Shown here piece by piece: positions 25,003 through 33,324 of a stretch of DNA of 64,000 nt. The notes under the pieces are model-generated. The model was not told the DNA's origin. It worked only from the letters and a program-made list of their open reading frames with translations, and made no database searches. Every line of letters begins with the position of its first letter. The first letter of the stretch is position 1. Position numbers and translations under genes: made by a program. Source of the DNA: an uncultured Opitutia bacterium (GTDB taxonomy: Bacteria > Verrucomicrobiota > Verrucomicrobiia > Opitutales > Opitutaceae); contig CAIMFY010000118.1 of NCBI GenBank assembly GCA_903840415.1, positions 62,001 to 126,000 of the forward strand. The letters run 5' to 3'.

Positions 25003-27285
25003 ATGCACCCCCCGAAAAAATTCGAACCTTTCATCCCCGATTCCGTCACGATGCGTGAGTTCACGCTCCGTGCCGTGGTGACCGGTGCGATCCTCGGCAT
25101 GATCTTTGGCGCGTCGTCGCTTTACCTCGTGCTCAAGGTCGGGCTCACGGTCAGCGCGTCGATTCCGGTGGCGGTCATCTCGCTCGCAGTGTTTCGCGGT
25201 CTCTCGAAATTCGGCCTGCGCGACGCCACCATCCTCGAGCACAACATCACGCAGACCGCCGGCTCGGCCGGCGAATCGATCGCGTTTGGCGTTGGTGTGA
25301 CGATGCCGGCGATTCTGATTCTCGGTTTCGATCTTGAGCTCACGCGCGTGCTGCTGGTCGCGGCGATGGGCGGGCTCCTGGGCATCCTGATGATGATTCC
25401 GCTGCGGCGCGCGCTGATCGTTAAGGAGCATGGCGTCTTGAAATATCCCGAGGGCACCGCTTGCGCTGCGGTCCTCCGCGCCGGGGCCAATCCCGCCGAC
25501 CGCGAGCAGGCTTCGCCGTCCGCGCAGGCGGAGATGCGGGCGGCGGAGGCTGCCGGCCTCGGCCAGTCACCGGGCGCGAAAGTCATCTTCGGCGGCTTTG
25601 GCCTCGGGCTGCTCTACACCACGCTCAATCTCGCGCTCCGCGGCTGGAAAGATGTGTCAGAAAAAGTTTTCGGTCCGCCGCTGAAATCGGGCTCGGTGAG
25701 CGTGGAAGTTTCGCCGGCGCTCCTCGGTGTCGGCTACATCATCGGCCCGCGCATCGCCTCGATCATGTGCGCCGGTGGCGTGTTGAGCTACCTGCTGCTC
25801 ATCCCGATGATCAAGTTCTTCGGCGAAAAGATCATCGGGCCGCTAGCGCCCGGCACGATCCCGATCACTGACATGAGTCCGCATCAGGTGCGCGGCGCCT
25901 ACGTCCTCTACATCGGCGCGGGCGCGGTCGCGGCGGGCGGGATTTTCAGCCTCATCCAATCGTTGCCGACCATCTGGCACGGCCTGCGCGAAGGTCTGCG
26001 CGATTTCGGTCTCGCGCGCGGCAACGGCAGCGGCGCGGTGGTGCCCCGCACCGAACGCGATCTTTCGATGAAGTTCGTCGCCGGTGGCGTCGTCTTGCTG
26101 CTTGCGGCAATCACGTTTGCACCGGGACTCGAAATGAACCTGCTCGGCGCGCTGCTCGTCGTGCTGTTTGGATTTCTCTTTGTGACGGTGTCGTCGCGGC
26201 TCACGGGCGAAATCGGCTCCTCCTCGAATCCCATTTCTGGTATGACGGTGGCGACGCTGCTCTTCACGTGCCTCATCTTCCTCCTCGTCGGGTGGACGGG
26301 CGGCACGCATTACGTGACGGCGCTTTCCATCGGCGCGATCGTGTGCATCGCTGCGTCGAACGGCGGCACGACCTCGCAGGATCTCAAGACCGGCTACCTG
26401 CTCGGCTCGACGCCGAAATACCAGCAGATCGCGATTCTCGCGGGCTCGCTGCTTTCGGCGGTCTGCCTCGGGCCGATTTTGCTAAAGCTCAACGAGTCAA
26501 AGACCGTTTACGTCCCCATCGCGAAAGTCGCGCCGGCCGGTTTGCACACCGACACGAGCAAGCTCGTGAAGCAGGAAAAACTTGTCGGACCACAGGCGCG
26601 CGACGACGCAAACATGTATTCCGTCTGGCAGAAAACCGACGATACCGGTGGCCCGGCCGGCCGCTATCTCGTGAACAAAGACGGTGCCGCCGTCTGGCTC
26701 GTCGATCCCGGCATCAATGGCGCCTACAACACGCGACCCGACGGAACGACTGTCGCGAAGTTCGACGCGCCGAAGGCCACGCTGATGTCTTACATCATCA
26801 AGGGCATTCTCGATCGAAAACTCCCTTGGGCGCTCGTGCTGCTCGGCGTGATGATCGCGGTTACGCTTGAGCTTTCGTTTGTGCCAGCACTGGCGTTTGC
26901 GGTGGGTGTTTACCTGCCGCTGTCATCGTCGTCGCCGATCTTCTTCGGCGGCCTCGTGCGCTGGCTCGTGGATCGGCAGACACGAAAACAGGCGGCCCAC
27001 GCCGCGATGACAGCGGAGCAGTTTGCCGAGGAGAGCGACAAGAGCCCCGGCGTGCTGCTCGCTTCGGGCTACATCGCCGGTGGGGCGATCGCGGGCATCA
27101 TCATCGCGTTCATTCAGGGTGCGCTCGATGATGTCGACGCGGCTATCGTCAAATGGTCCACGGCGCATAATCCCTTTTACGAGGGGCCGCACTCCGATGC
27201 GCTCACGCTGATCCCGTTCGCGGTGCTGATGGTGGTGCTCTACCTCGTCGGCCGCGAAAAATTGCTCGCCCCGAAAAAAACCTGA
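25003..27285 (+). CDS. OPT-family oligopeptide transporter
   Basis: A 760-residue polytopic protein with about 15 membrane segments. The N-terminus EFTLRAVVTGAILGMIFGAS and the motif KYPEGTACAAVLRAG are characteristic of prokaryotic OPT transporters. It also has EIGSSSNPISGMTVATLLF and a periplasmic or cytoplasmic loop at about 500-590. OPT proteins carry peptides or metal chelates by proton symport. It is inserted between lutB (10 bp upstream) and lutC (1 bp downstream), so it is co-transcribed with lactate oxidation genes. The natural substrate is unknown; the secreted M13 peptidase 4 kb upstream would produce short peptides it could take up. Confidence 0.9.
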   Translation: MHPPKKFEPFIPDSVTMREFTLRAVVTGAILGMIFGASSLYLVLKVGLTVSASIPVAVISLAVFRGLSKFGLRDATILEHNITQTAGSAGESIAFGVGVTMPAILILGFDLELTRVLLVAAMGGLLGILMMIPLRRALIVKEHGVLKYPEGTACAAVLRAGANPADREQASPSAQAEMRAAEAAGLGQSPGAKVIFGGFGLGLLYTTLNLALRGWKDVSEKVFGPPLKSGSVSVEVSPALLGVGYIIGPRIASIMCAGGVLSYLLLIPMIKFFGEKIIGPLAPGTIPITDMSPHQVRGAYVLYIGAGAVAAGGIFSLIQSLPTIWHGLREGLRDFGLARGNGSGAVVPRTERDLSMKFVAGGVVLLLAAITFAPGLEMNLLGALLVVLFGFLFVTVSSRLTGEIGSSSNPISGMTVATLLFTCLIFLLVGWTGGTHYVTALSIGAIVCIAASNGGTTSQDLKTGYLLGSTPKYQQIAILAGSLLSAVCLGPILLKLNESKTVYVPIAKVAPAGLHTDTSKLVKQEKLVGPQARDDANMYSVWQKTDDTGGPAGRYLVNKDGAAVWLVDPGINGAYNTRPDGTTVAKFDAPKATLMSYIIKGILDRKLPWALVLLGVMIAVTLELSFVPALAFAVGVYLPLSSSSPIFFGGLVRWLVDRQTRKQAAHAAMTAEQFAEESDKSPGVLLASGYIAGGAIAGIIIAFIQGALDDVDAAIVKWSTAHNPFYEGPHSDALTLIPFAVLMVVLYLVGREKLLAPKKT

Positions 27286-27286
27286 C

Positions 27287-27907
27287 ATGACGGCGCCCGA
27301 CGATCGCGAATCGATTCTTTCCCGCGTGCGCGGCGCGCTTGCGCCGTTGCATGAGCGAGCGCCGCTGCCGGATTATTCGACCGAAATCGCAGTCATGCGC
27401 AGCCTTGTCGCCGGCCGCGACCTCGTCGAGCTGCTGGGCGAGCGGATGAAACGCGTCAACGGCCTCGCGCTGACCGAAGTGGCGGCGCTCGTCGCCCACC
27501 TGCGCGCGGGCGGCTGGCTGCACGGCTACTGCGATCCGGTGCTGTGGCCGAGACTCGCGCCGCATTTTGGCGCGGAGTTAAAGGTGGAGACCGAATTCGA
27601 TCGGACGCGGGTGGACGACTATGCGTTCGGCATCACCCGCGCGGCCGGCGCAATTGCGGAATCGGGCACGCTGATTCTGCACGATGCGACGACTTCACGG
27701 CGGCTCGCAGCGCTGACGCCCTGGGTGCATGTTGCGGTCGTCGAGCGCGCGCAGATTTTTTCGGATTTGCCGCAAGCGGTCGCTGCGCTCGGCCGCGATC
27801 CGAATGTGATTTGGTGCACCGGCCCGTCAAAGACCGCCGACGTGGAGGGCATCCTCATCGAGGGTGTGCATGGACCCGGCCAACAAATCGCGTTGGTCCT
27901 CGGCTGA
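27287..27907 (+). CDS. lutC: L-lactate utilisation protein LutC (LUD domain)
   Basis: A 206-residue LUD-domain protein. The conserved C-terminal block is present: FGITRAAGAIAESGTLIL, RRLAALTPWVHVAVV, and WCTGPSKTADVEGILIEGVHGP. This identifies LutC (YvbY/YkgG), the third component of the L-lactate oxidising complex. The ATG lies 1 bp after the OPT stop, so translation is probably coupled to the transporter. With lutA and lutB it completes the set despite the transporter between them. It converges on the bicupin gene with 12 bp between stops. Confidence 0.92.
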   Translation: MTAPDDRESILSRVRGALAPLHERAPLPDYSTEIAVMRSLVAGRDLVELLGERMKRVNGLALTEVAALVAHLRAGGWLHGYCDPVLWPRLAPHFGAELKVETEFDRTRVDDYAFGITRAAGAIAESGTLILHDATTSRRLAALTPWVHVAVVERAQIFSDLPQAVAALGRDPNVIWCTGPSKTADVEGILIEGVHGPGQQIALVLG

Positions 27908-27919
27908 CTTGGCTGTCGG

Positions 27920-28945
27920 TCACTCCTCGCCGTCCCAATAGTTGAGTTCGGTGATGCGGAAAAATTTTCGCGGCTCGCGCAGGCCCCATTTACCGGAATC
28001 GGGATAGTGCCAGTAATCGACGGGCGGATTGTCGGCGACGAGGTAGAAAATGAGTTCGTCGGTCGCTGACGCGTTCGTGATTTGGTGCGCTTCGCCCGGT
28101 GGATGCAGCACCACGTCGCCTGATCTCAGCGTGTGGGTTTCAGTGTTCGCGCGCACGGTAGCCGTGCCGCTCACGATCAAAAACAATTCCCACTGCGCGG
28201 CGTGGGAGTGAAACGGGCAACCGACCTCATCGGGCGCGAGCTTGCTGAGCTCGAGATCGAACGGGTGCCCTCCTTGCCCGGTCGGCTTGTTGCGCTTCGC
28301 ACCGAGAGCAATGGAGAGTTCCTTGCTCGCACCGCGAAATTTTTTCTTCGGCGATTCCCAAGTTTCCCACGACAGCGAATCGGGATGAATTTTTCGCTGG
28401 TCGAAAGGCGCCAGAACCGGTGCCGCTGGTGAGCCTAGAGGACGATAGGCCGGTGCGCCGGGCACCTTAGGCTCTTCGCCGTCAAAGTAGTGCACTGCGG
28501 TCATCCGGAAATATTTTCCCGGCGGATGCAGATACCACTTGTCCGAGTCGGGATAATAGCAGCCGTCCATCGGTGGATTGTCCGCGATGATGAGCACTTC
28601 GAGATCAGTGCCGCCGGTGTTCGTGAGCTGGTGCGGCGTGCCCGGGGGATGCAAAAACACATCGCCGGTTTGCACCGCGGTGTGCGCCTCGCTGGTGCGC
28701 TCAGTGCCGGTGCCGTCCAGCACGATGAACATTTCCCATTGCGCGAGCTCCGCGTGAAACGGGCACACCGCCGCGCCCGGCGGCACGCGGCGAATCTGCA
28801 GATCGAACGGATGCCCGCCGCCCCAAGTCCCCTTGTTGCACACGCCGCCGAGCGCGAGCGAGATGTTCTTGAAGAACGAATGGAATTTCTTCGCGGGCGA
28901 AGAAATTTCCTCCCACGGCAGATTAGGAATGTGAACCGTGTTCAT
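27920..28945 (-). CDS. Bicupin protein of unknown substrate
   Basis: A 341-residue protein made of two similar halves, each a cupin. The first has CPFHAELAQWEMF and HPPGTPHQLTN; the second has CPFHSHAAQWELF and HPPGEAHQITN. Both halves also repeat the flanks GGHPFDL and DNPP-(M/V)D-x-(C/W)-YYPDS-like segments and end FR(M/I)T-x-Y(F/W)DGEE, so the gene arose by internal duplication. The retained His and Glu residues suggest both barrels may bind metal. No signal peptide is visible. I cannot assign a reaction; cupins of this kind include sugar isomerases, dioxygenases and simple binding proteins. Confidence 0.8.
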   Translation of the reverse strand: MNTVHIPNLPWEEISSPAKKFHSFFKNISLALGGVCNKGTWGGGHPFDLQIRRVPPGAAVCPFHAELAQWEMFIVLDGTGTERTSEAHTAVQTGDVFLHPPGTPHQLTNTGGTDLEVLIIADNPPMDGCYYPDSDKWYLHPPGKYFRMTAVHYFDGEEPKVPGAPAYRPLGSPAAPVLAPFDQRKIHPDSLSWETWESPKKKFRGASKELSIALGAKRNKPTGQGGHPFDLELSKLAPDEVGCPFHSHAAQWELFLIVSGTATVRANTETHTLRSGDVVLHPPGEAHQITNASATDELIFYLVADNPPVDYWHYPDSGKWGLREPRKFFRITELNYWDGEE

Positions 28946-28972
28946 TAGGCGGCGGAAAAGTCCTGCCGCGAA

Positions 28973-29200
28973 TCAGCTCCCGGTCAACTTCCAGCGCACA
29001 AACATGTCTTCCACCTTGGCGCGCGCCCACGGCGTTTTGCGGAGAAACGTGAGGCTCGACTTCACACTCGGGTCAAACTGGAAGCAGCGCACCGGCACGC
29101 GCCGCGCCAACTCCACCCAGCCGAAATGCGCAGAAAGATCGGTGACGATGCGCTCGAGGGTGACGCCGTGCAGCGGGTCGTTGGTGCTCACGGTCGCCAC
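28973..29200 (-). CDS. VF530 (DUF2132) family small DNA-binding-like protein
   Basis: A 75-residue protein that matches the VF530 family along its full length: [16 protein letters not shown], then [14 protein letters not shown] and [20 protein letters not shown]. The family has a solved structure reported as a helical, SAP-like fold with inferred nucleic-acid binding, but no proven role. The start codon lies within the 3' end of the GH42 gene (13-bp overlap), so it is likely translated from the same message. The link to beta-galactosidase is probably positional only. Confidence 0.85.
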   Translation of the reverse strand: MATVSTNDPLHGVTLERIVTDLSAHFGWVELARRVPVRCFQFDPSVKSSLTFLRKTPWARAKVEDMFVRWKLTGS

Positions 29201-31296
29201 ACGGTCACGCCGGCGATCGGGACGGTCGCGGTGCCGACGAGAATCTTGGCGCCCGCCGGCACGGGGGCGGAGACGGGATTTTCCGTGAAGTTCGTCGCGA
29301 TCCAGAGGCCGTCGCGGAAATCAACGGCGAAGCCTTCGGGGAAGTTTTCCGCGGCGACACCGGCGCGCGCAAATTCTTCGCGGACAATCTGCGCTTCGAG
29401 CGAACCGTTGGTGGAATCGGCTCCGATGTAAGTCACTCTGCCCTTGCCGAGCTTGCGGGTGACAGCGGCGACACTGCCAGCGTAGTAGTGGTCGGTGTAG
29501 GTCGCGAGCGTTTGGGTGCCGTCGCCAGGGACCAGCACGTCGCCCCACGTGAACCATTCGTGCGATTGGTCGCCGGCCTTCACGTGGCCGGTGTTCGGCG
29601 CGGGGAGTGTGTCGTAGAATTTAATTTTCGCGCCGATGAGATCAAGGATCGGTGCGGCCCACGGGCCTTCCCAGAGGAAGCCGCGGCGATCTTTTTGGCC
29701 GGTGCGGCACGAGAGGATGAGGTGGCCGCCGTTTTCGACGTAGGTTTTCCAGCGGGCGACGAGTGGGGCGTCGAGGAGTTGGTAGGCCGGCGCGATCAGG
29801 AACGCGAAGGTGGAAAAATCTTTGTCTTCGGTGATGACGTCGATGGGCGCGCCGGCGCGGGAAAGCGCGCGGTGATATTTGAGGAGGTGTTCATAACTAT
29901 CCCAGCCCTTGTTTTGCTTGTGGTTATCGAGATCCCAGCGGTTGTCGTAGTTATATAGAATCGCGGAGCGGCGCGCGGCGTAGGCGGGCGGGAGCGGTGC
30001 GCCAGGCTGCGCGACGGCGCGGAGCTGGGCGAGTTCGCGCGCGGCCTGGGCGTATTGTTCGCCGCCGGTGGTCGTCGTGACGCCGTCCGGGCCGACAAAG
30101 CCGTAGTGATACATCTCGGCGCCGGAGAGCGGTTCGCGGTAGCGATACGCGCAGACGAATTTCGAGCCGGCGGCAAACGCGCGCATGATCCAAAGATGCA
30201 CGGCGCCGGGATAGGGCTGCGGGTTGACCTCACCCCAGTTCACCTGGCCGGGCTGGAGTTCCATGATGCCGGCCTGGCCGTTGAGACTGCGCATGAAGTC
30301 GGCGGCGAACGTCAGCACTGCGGGATCGCCGAGGCGGAAGCCGAGCGGGCCGCGGTTGGCGTTGCCGTGGACGGGATAGAGCGTCCACGCGACGACGTCG
30401 AAATCGCGCGCGGTGAGGGCGGGATTCACCGCGCCGAAATCGTGCATGTGATTCGTCGTAATCCACTGGGTGTGACTGCAGTATTGGCGGAGGATCTCTG
30501 TCTGGAATCGCAGGTAGTCCGCGGCTTCGTCGGCAAACCAGCGCTGCGAATCGAGCATCTGCTGCGGGTTGAACTGCGCGACGTATTCCTGCGGATTTGG
30601 CAGGCGGACTTGGTCGAAGCGCTGATAAAGCTGCGACCAGAACGCGGTGCCCCAGTCGCGATTCAGCGCGGCGATCGTGCCGTATTTTTTCTGGAGCCAT
30701 GCTTGGAATTTTTTCTGCGACGGCGCGCTAAAATCGGGCTCCTTGCCGTAGTGGCTGAGCTCGTTGTCGAGTTGCCAACCCCAGATGCGCGCGTCGTGGC
30801 CGTAGCGGCGGCCTAGTTCGTGGACGATCTTCGCGACGTAGCCGCGGTAAATTTCGGAGCTCCACGTCGCATGCTGTCGCGTGCCGTGGACTTGGGTGTG
30901 GCCGGCGGCATCGACCATCAGCACTTCGGGATGTTTTTCCGTGAGCCAGACCGGCGGCGTGGGCGACGGCGTGCAAAGGACGATCTTGAGGCCCTGCGCA
31001 GCGGCGAGCGCGATGTTTTGATCGAGCCACGCGAAATCGAAGTGGCCCTCGGTTGGCTCCATGAACGCCCAGGCGAACTCGCCCATGTGGACAAACTCCA
31101 TCCCGAGTTTCCGGATGTTTGCCATGTCGCGCGGCCACTGCGACGCAGGCCACGCCTCGGGATAGTAATAGACGCCGACGTTCATCAGGTCGGCGGGAGG
31201 AAACGTGTAAGACGGGGCGGCGGTTTGAGCGGGCATGACGGACGCGACGGAGCAGAGCGCAAACGCGCCGAGAGCGCGAAGCAGATTGTGTTTCAT
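29188..31296 (-). CDS. GH42 beta-galactosidase, secreted
   Basis: A 702-residue protein with a signal peptide (cleavage near residue 24, MPAQ-TA). The TIM barrel starts [19 protein letters not shown]. The acid/base is Glu179 in [10 protein letters not shown] and the nucleophile is Glu346 in [12 protein letters not shown], both canonical for GH42. A trimerisation/glutamine amidotransferase-like domain follows at about 440-620 and a small beta domain ends the protein. Most GH42 enzymes are cytoplasmic, so the export signal points to extracytoplasmic removal of galactose from plant galactans, for instance pectin side chains. The FAH gene lies 97 bp upstream on the same strand. Confidence 0.92.
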   Translation of the reverse strand: MKHNLLRALGAFALCSVASVMPAQTAAPSYTFPPADLMNVGVYYYPEAWPASQWPRDMANIRKLGMEFVHMGEFAWAFMEPTEGHFDFAWLDQNIALAAAQGLKIVLCTPSPTPPVWLTEKHPEVLMVDAAGHTQVHGTRQHATWSSEIYRGYVAKIVHELGRRYGHDARIWGWQLDNELSHYGKEPDFSAPSQKKFQAWLQKKYGTIAALNRDWGTAFWSQLYQRFDQVRLPNPQEYVAQFNPQQMLDSQRWFADEAADYLRFQTEILRQYCSHTQWITTNHMHDFGAVNPALTARDFDVVAWTLYPVHGNANRGPLGFRLGDPAVLTFAADFMRSLNGQAGIMELQPGQVNWGEVNPQPYPGAVHLWIMRAFAAGSKFVCAYRYREPLSGAEMYHYGFVGPDGVTTTTGGEQYAQAARELAQLRAVAQPGAPLPPAYAARRSAILYNYDNRWDLDNHKQNKGWDSYEHLLKYHRALSRAGAPIDVITEDKDFSTFAFLIAPAYQLLDAPLVARWKTYVENGGHLILSCRTGQKDRRGFLWEGPWAAPILDLIGAKIKFYDTLPAPNTGHVKAGDQSHEWFTWGDVLVPGDGTQTLATYTDHYYAGSVAAVTRKLGKGRVTYIGADSTNGSLEAQIVREEFARAGVAAENFPEGFAVDFRDGLWIATNFTENPVSAPVPAGAKILVGTATVPIAGVTVWRP

Positions 31297-31362
31297 GGGG
31301 CGGGTTTGCCCCAGACTGGCGCGCAGCGTGGCGAAATAAAAACCAAATCAGCGCGTGACAGT

Positions 31363-31392
31363 CCGGCTCGTGGGCGAGCCGGGCTCGCGAGC
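31363..31392 (-). other. Stem-loop plus palindrome after the FAH-family gene
   Basis: CCGGCTCG (31363-31370) pairs perfectly with CGAGCCGG (31375-31382) around a TGGG loop. It is followed by the 10-bp palindrome GCTCGCGAGC (31383-31392), which ends two bases before the FAH stop codon. On the minus strand the nearest T-run is about 20 bases further on, so termination would be imperfect. It may separate the FAH and GH42 transcripts. Confidence 0.5.
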
Positions 31393-31393
31393 G

Positions 31394-32191
31394 TCAACCC
31401 GCCGCCACCGGATTCGTGAGCGTGCCGATTTTCTCGATCTCGACGGAGATGGTGTCACCGGCTTTCAGCCATACGGGCGGCTTGCGGGCGAAGCCGACGC
31501 CTTCAGGGGTTCCGGTGAGAATCACGGTGCCGGCCGGGAGCGTCTTGTCGGCGGTGAGAAACTCGAGGGCGGTCGGCACGTCGAAGATCTGATCGGCGGT
31601 GCTGGAGTCCTGCATCACGGTGCCGTTGAGGATCGAACGGATGCGGAGCGCGTTGGGATTGCCGATTTCATCGGGTGTGACGATGACCGGGCCAAGCGGG
31701 CAAAACGTGTCGAAGCTCTTCGCGTGGCAGAATTGGCCACCGCCGAATTCGCGCTGCCAGTCGCGGGCGCTGACGTCGTTGGCGCAGGTGAAGCCGAGCA
31801 CGTAGTCGAGCGCGTTGGCTTTGGTCAGATTGCGGGCAGACTTTTTCAGAACGATGGCGAGCTCGGCTTCGTAGTCGGGCTGTGTGGTGGGCTGCGAGGC
31901 GGGGAGCCGGATCGGATCGCCGGGATTTTGCAGGGTGCCGGGCAGTTTCATGAACCACATCGGGCGCACTGGCGGCGGCTTGCCGCCCTCGGCGGCGTGC
32001 TTCGCGTAATTGAGTCCGATGGCGGGCATGCAGGTCGGCACGATCGGCGCGAGGAGTTTGCCATGTTTGATCACGCGATCGGTGACGCGGAAGTCGCCGA
32101 GGATGTCGCCGGCGATTTCGCGGGCGGTGCCGTCGGGTTGGAGAGCGGCGTAAGCGGGGCCGGTGGGCGAGAGGTGGCGGATGATTTTCAT
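31394..32191 (-). CDS. Fumarylacetoacetate hydrolase family protein
   Basis: A 265-residue FAH-superfamily protein. The C-terminal catalytic domain shows the metal-binding acids in PDYEAELAIVLKK, the FTCANDVSARDWQ segment, AKSFDTFCPLGP, and the closing TGTPEGVGFARKPPVWLKAGD. The N-terminal 60 residues are the short ULLxPIVPTCMPAIGLNYAKHA-like lead typical of 2,4-diketo acid hydrolases. Members hydrolyse or decarboxylate beta-diketo or 2-keto acids; 2,4-diketo-3-deoxy-L-rhamnonate hydrolase of the oxidative rhamnose pathway belongs here. Its real substrate is not readable. The ATG at 32191 is the first that fits the family; upstream residues to 32398 do not. Confidence 0.85.
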   Translation of the reverse strand: MKIIRHLSPTGPAYAALQPDGTAREIAGDILGDFRVTDRVIKHGKLLAPIVPTCMPAIGLNYAKHAAEGGKPPPVRPMWFMKLPGTLQNPGDPIRLPASQPTTQPDYEAELAIVLKKSARNLTKANALDYVLGFTCANDVSARDWQREFGGGQFCHAKSFDTFCPLGPVIVTPDEIGNPNALRIRSILNGTVMQDSSTADQIFDVPTALEFLTADKTLPAGTVILTGTPEGVGFARKPPVWLKAGDTISVEIEKIGTLTNPVAAG

Positions 32192-32331
32192 GGGAGGAAG
32201 CGACTGCGAAAGACGGCGCGGAGGCGGAGATTGTCGAGGCGTTTTTCGGTGATGAGTTTCTCCGGGCGCGACGATCCCGGGTTCAGGCAACTTGCGCCGG
32301 TCGGGCAATTCCGAGCCGGCGCGGAGGCAGT

Positions 32332-33324
32332 TCAGACGCGCCAGCTCTGGAGGATGCGCACGTAGTTCGCGCGTTCGAAGCCGGCGGGATCGGGGCAACG
32401 TTTGAGATTCAGCGCGCCACGGAATTCATTCACATCGGTGTAGTCGTGCTCACGCATCCAGTGTTGCAGGCCGTCAAGCAGCGTCGAGAGCACGCGCGGG
32501 CCGTGCTTGAGCAGGACGGAGACGAGTTGCACGCCGTGTGCGCCGGCGAGGATGGCCTTCGCGACGTCGTCGGAGCTATGCACTCCGCCGGTCGCTCCGA
32601 GTGAGCCGCGCACGTGGGGCGAGAGAATCGCCAGCCAACGCAGGCGCATCAGCAATTCGGACGGATCGGAGAGTTTGAGCTGCGCCTGCACCTCAAGGTC
32701 CTCGAGGTTGAAATCGGGCTGGTAAAAGCGGTTGAATATGACGACGCCGGCGGCGCCGGCGTGTTCGAGCGCGAGCACGAATTGCGCGGGCGAGGTGTGG
32801 AACGAGGAGATTTTTACGGCGACCGGGATCTTGACCGAACTCGTCACGCTCTTGACGGTTTCAAGCATGTCGGCCTCGACCTCGTCGGCGGACAGTTCGG
32901 GATCGGTGACGAGTTGGTAGAGGTTTAACTCGATCGCATCGGCGCCGGCGGCGGCAAATTTTTGTGCGTAGCCGGTCCAGCCGCCGGGGCGGCTGCCGTT
33001 GAGCGAGGCGATGACCGGGATCGTGAGCGAGTTTTTCAGGTGCTCGATCTGGCGAAGGTAGAGGTCGGGAGTGAGTTGGTATTCGGCGAAGCTCGGAAAA
33101 TACGAGGTGGCCTCTGCATTGCTCTCGGCGGCCGTTTCGACGTGGTGCATGAGCGCACGCTGTTCGGCGTCGATCTGCTCCTCGAAGAGCGAGCGCATCA
33201 CGAGGGCGGCGGCGCCGGCGTCCTGCAACTGGCAGGCCGCGTGGACACTGTCGCTGAAGGGCGAGGCGCCGACGATGAGGGGATTGCGGAGTTGGAGGCC
33301 GAGATAAGCGGTGGCGAGTTTCAT
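32332..33324 (-). CDS. Dihydroorotate dehydrogenase-like protein
   Basis: A 330-residue TIM-barrel flavoprotein of the DHODH superfamily. It has TAYLGLQLRNPLIVGASPFSD at the N-terminus, PVIASLNGS, ELNLYQL, PVAVKIS, GVVIFNRFYQPD and the FMN-phosphate site ATGGVHSSDDVAKAILAGAHGVQ. It is a paralogue often found beside nifJ rather than the pyrimidine enzyme, and lacks clear orotate-site identity. Its ATG overlaps the nifJ stop (33321-33324), so it is coupled to pyruvate:ferredoxin oxidoreductase and may act in the same electron-transfer context. That role is inference. Confidence 0.85.
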   Translation of the reverse strand: MKLATAYLGLQLRNPLIVGASPFSDSVHAACQLQDAGAAALVMRSLFEEQIDAEQRALMHHVETAAESNAEATSYFPSFAEYQLTPDLYLRQIEHLKNSLTIPVIASLNGSRPGGWTGYAQKFAAAGADAIELNLYQLVTDPELSADEVEADMLETVKSVTSSVKIPVAVKISSFHTSPAQFVLALEHAGAAGVVIFNRFYQPDFNLEDLEVQAQLKLSDPSELLMRLRWLAILSPHVRGSLGATGGVHSSDDVAKAILAGAHGVQLVSVLLKHGPRVLSTLLDGLQHWMREHDYTDVNEFRGALNLKRCPDPAGFERANYVRILQSWRV

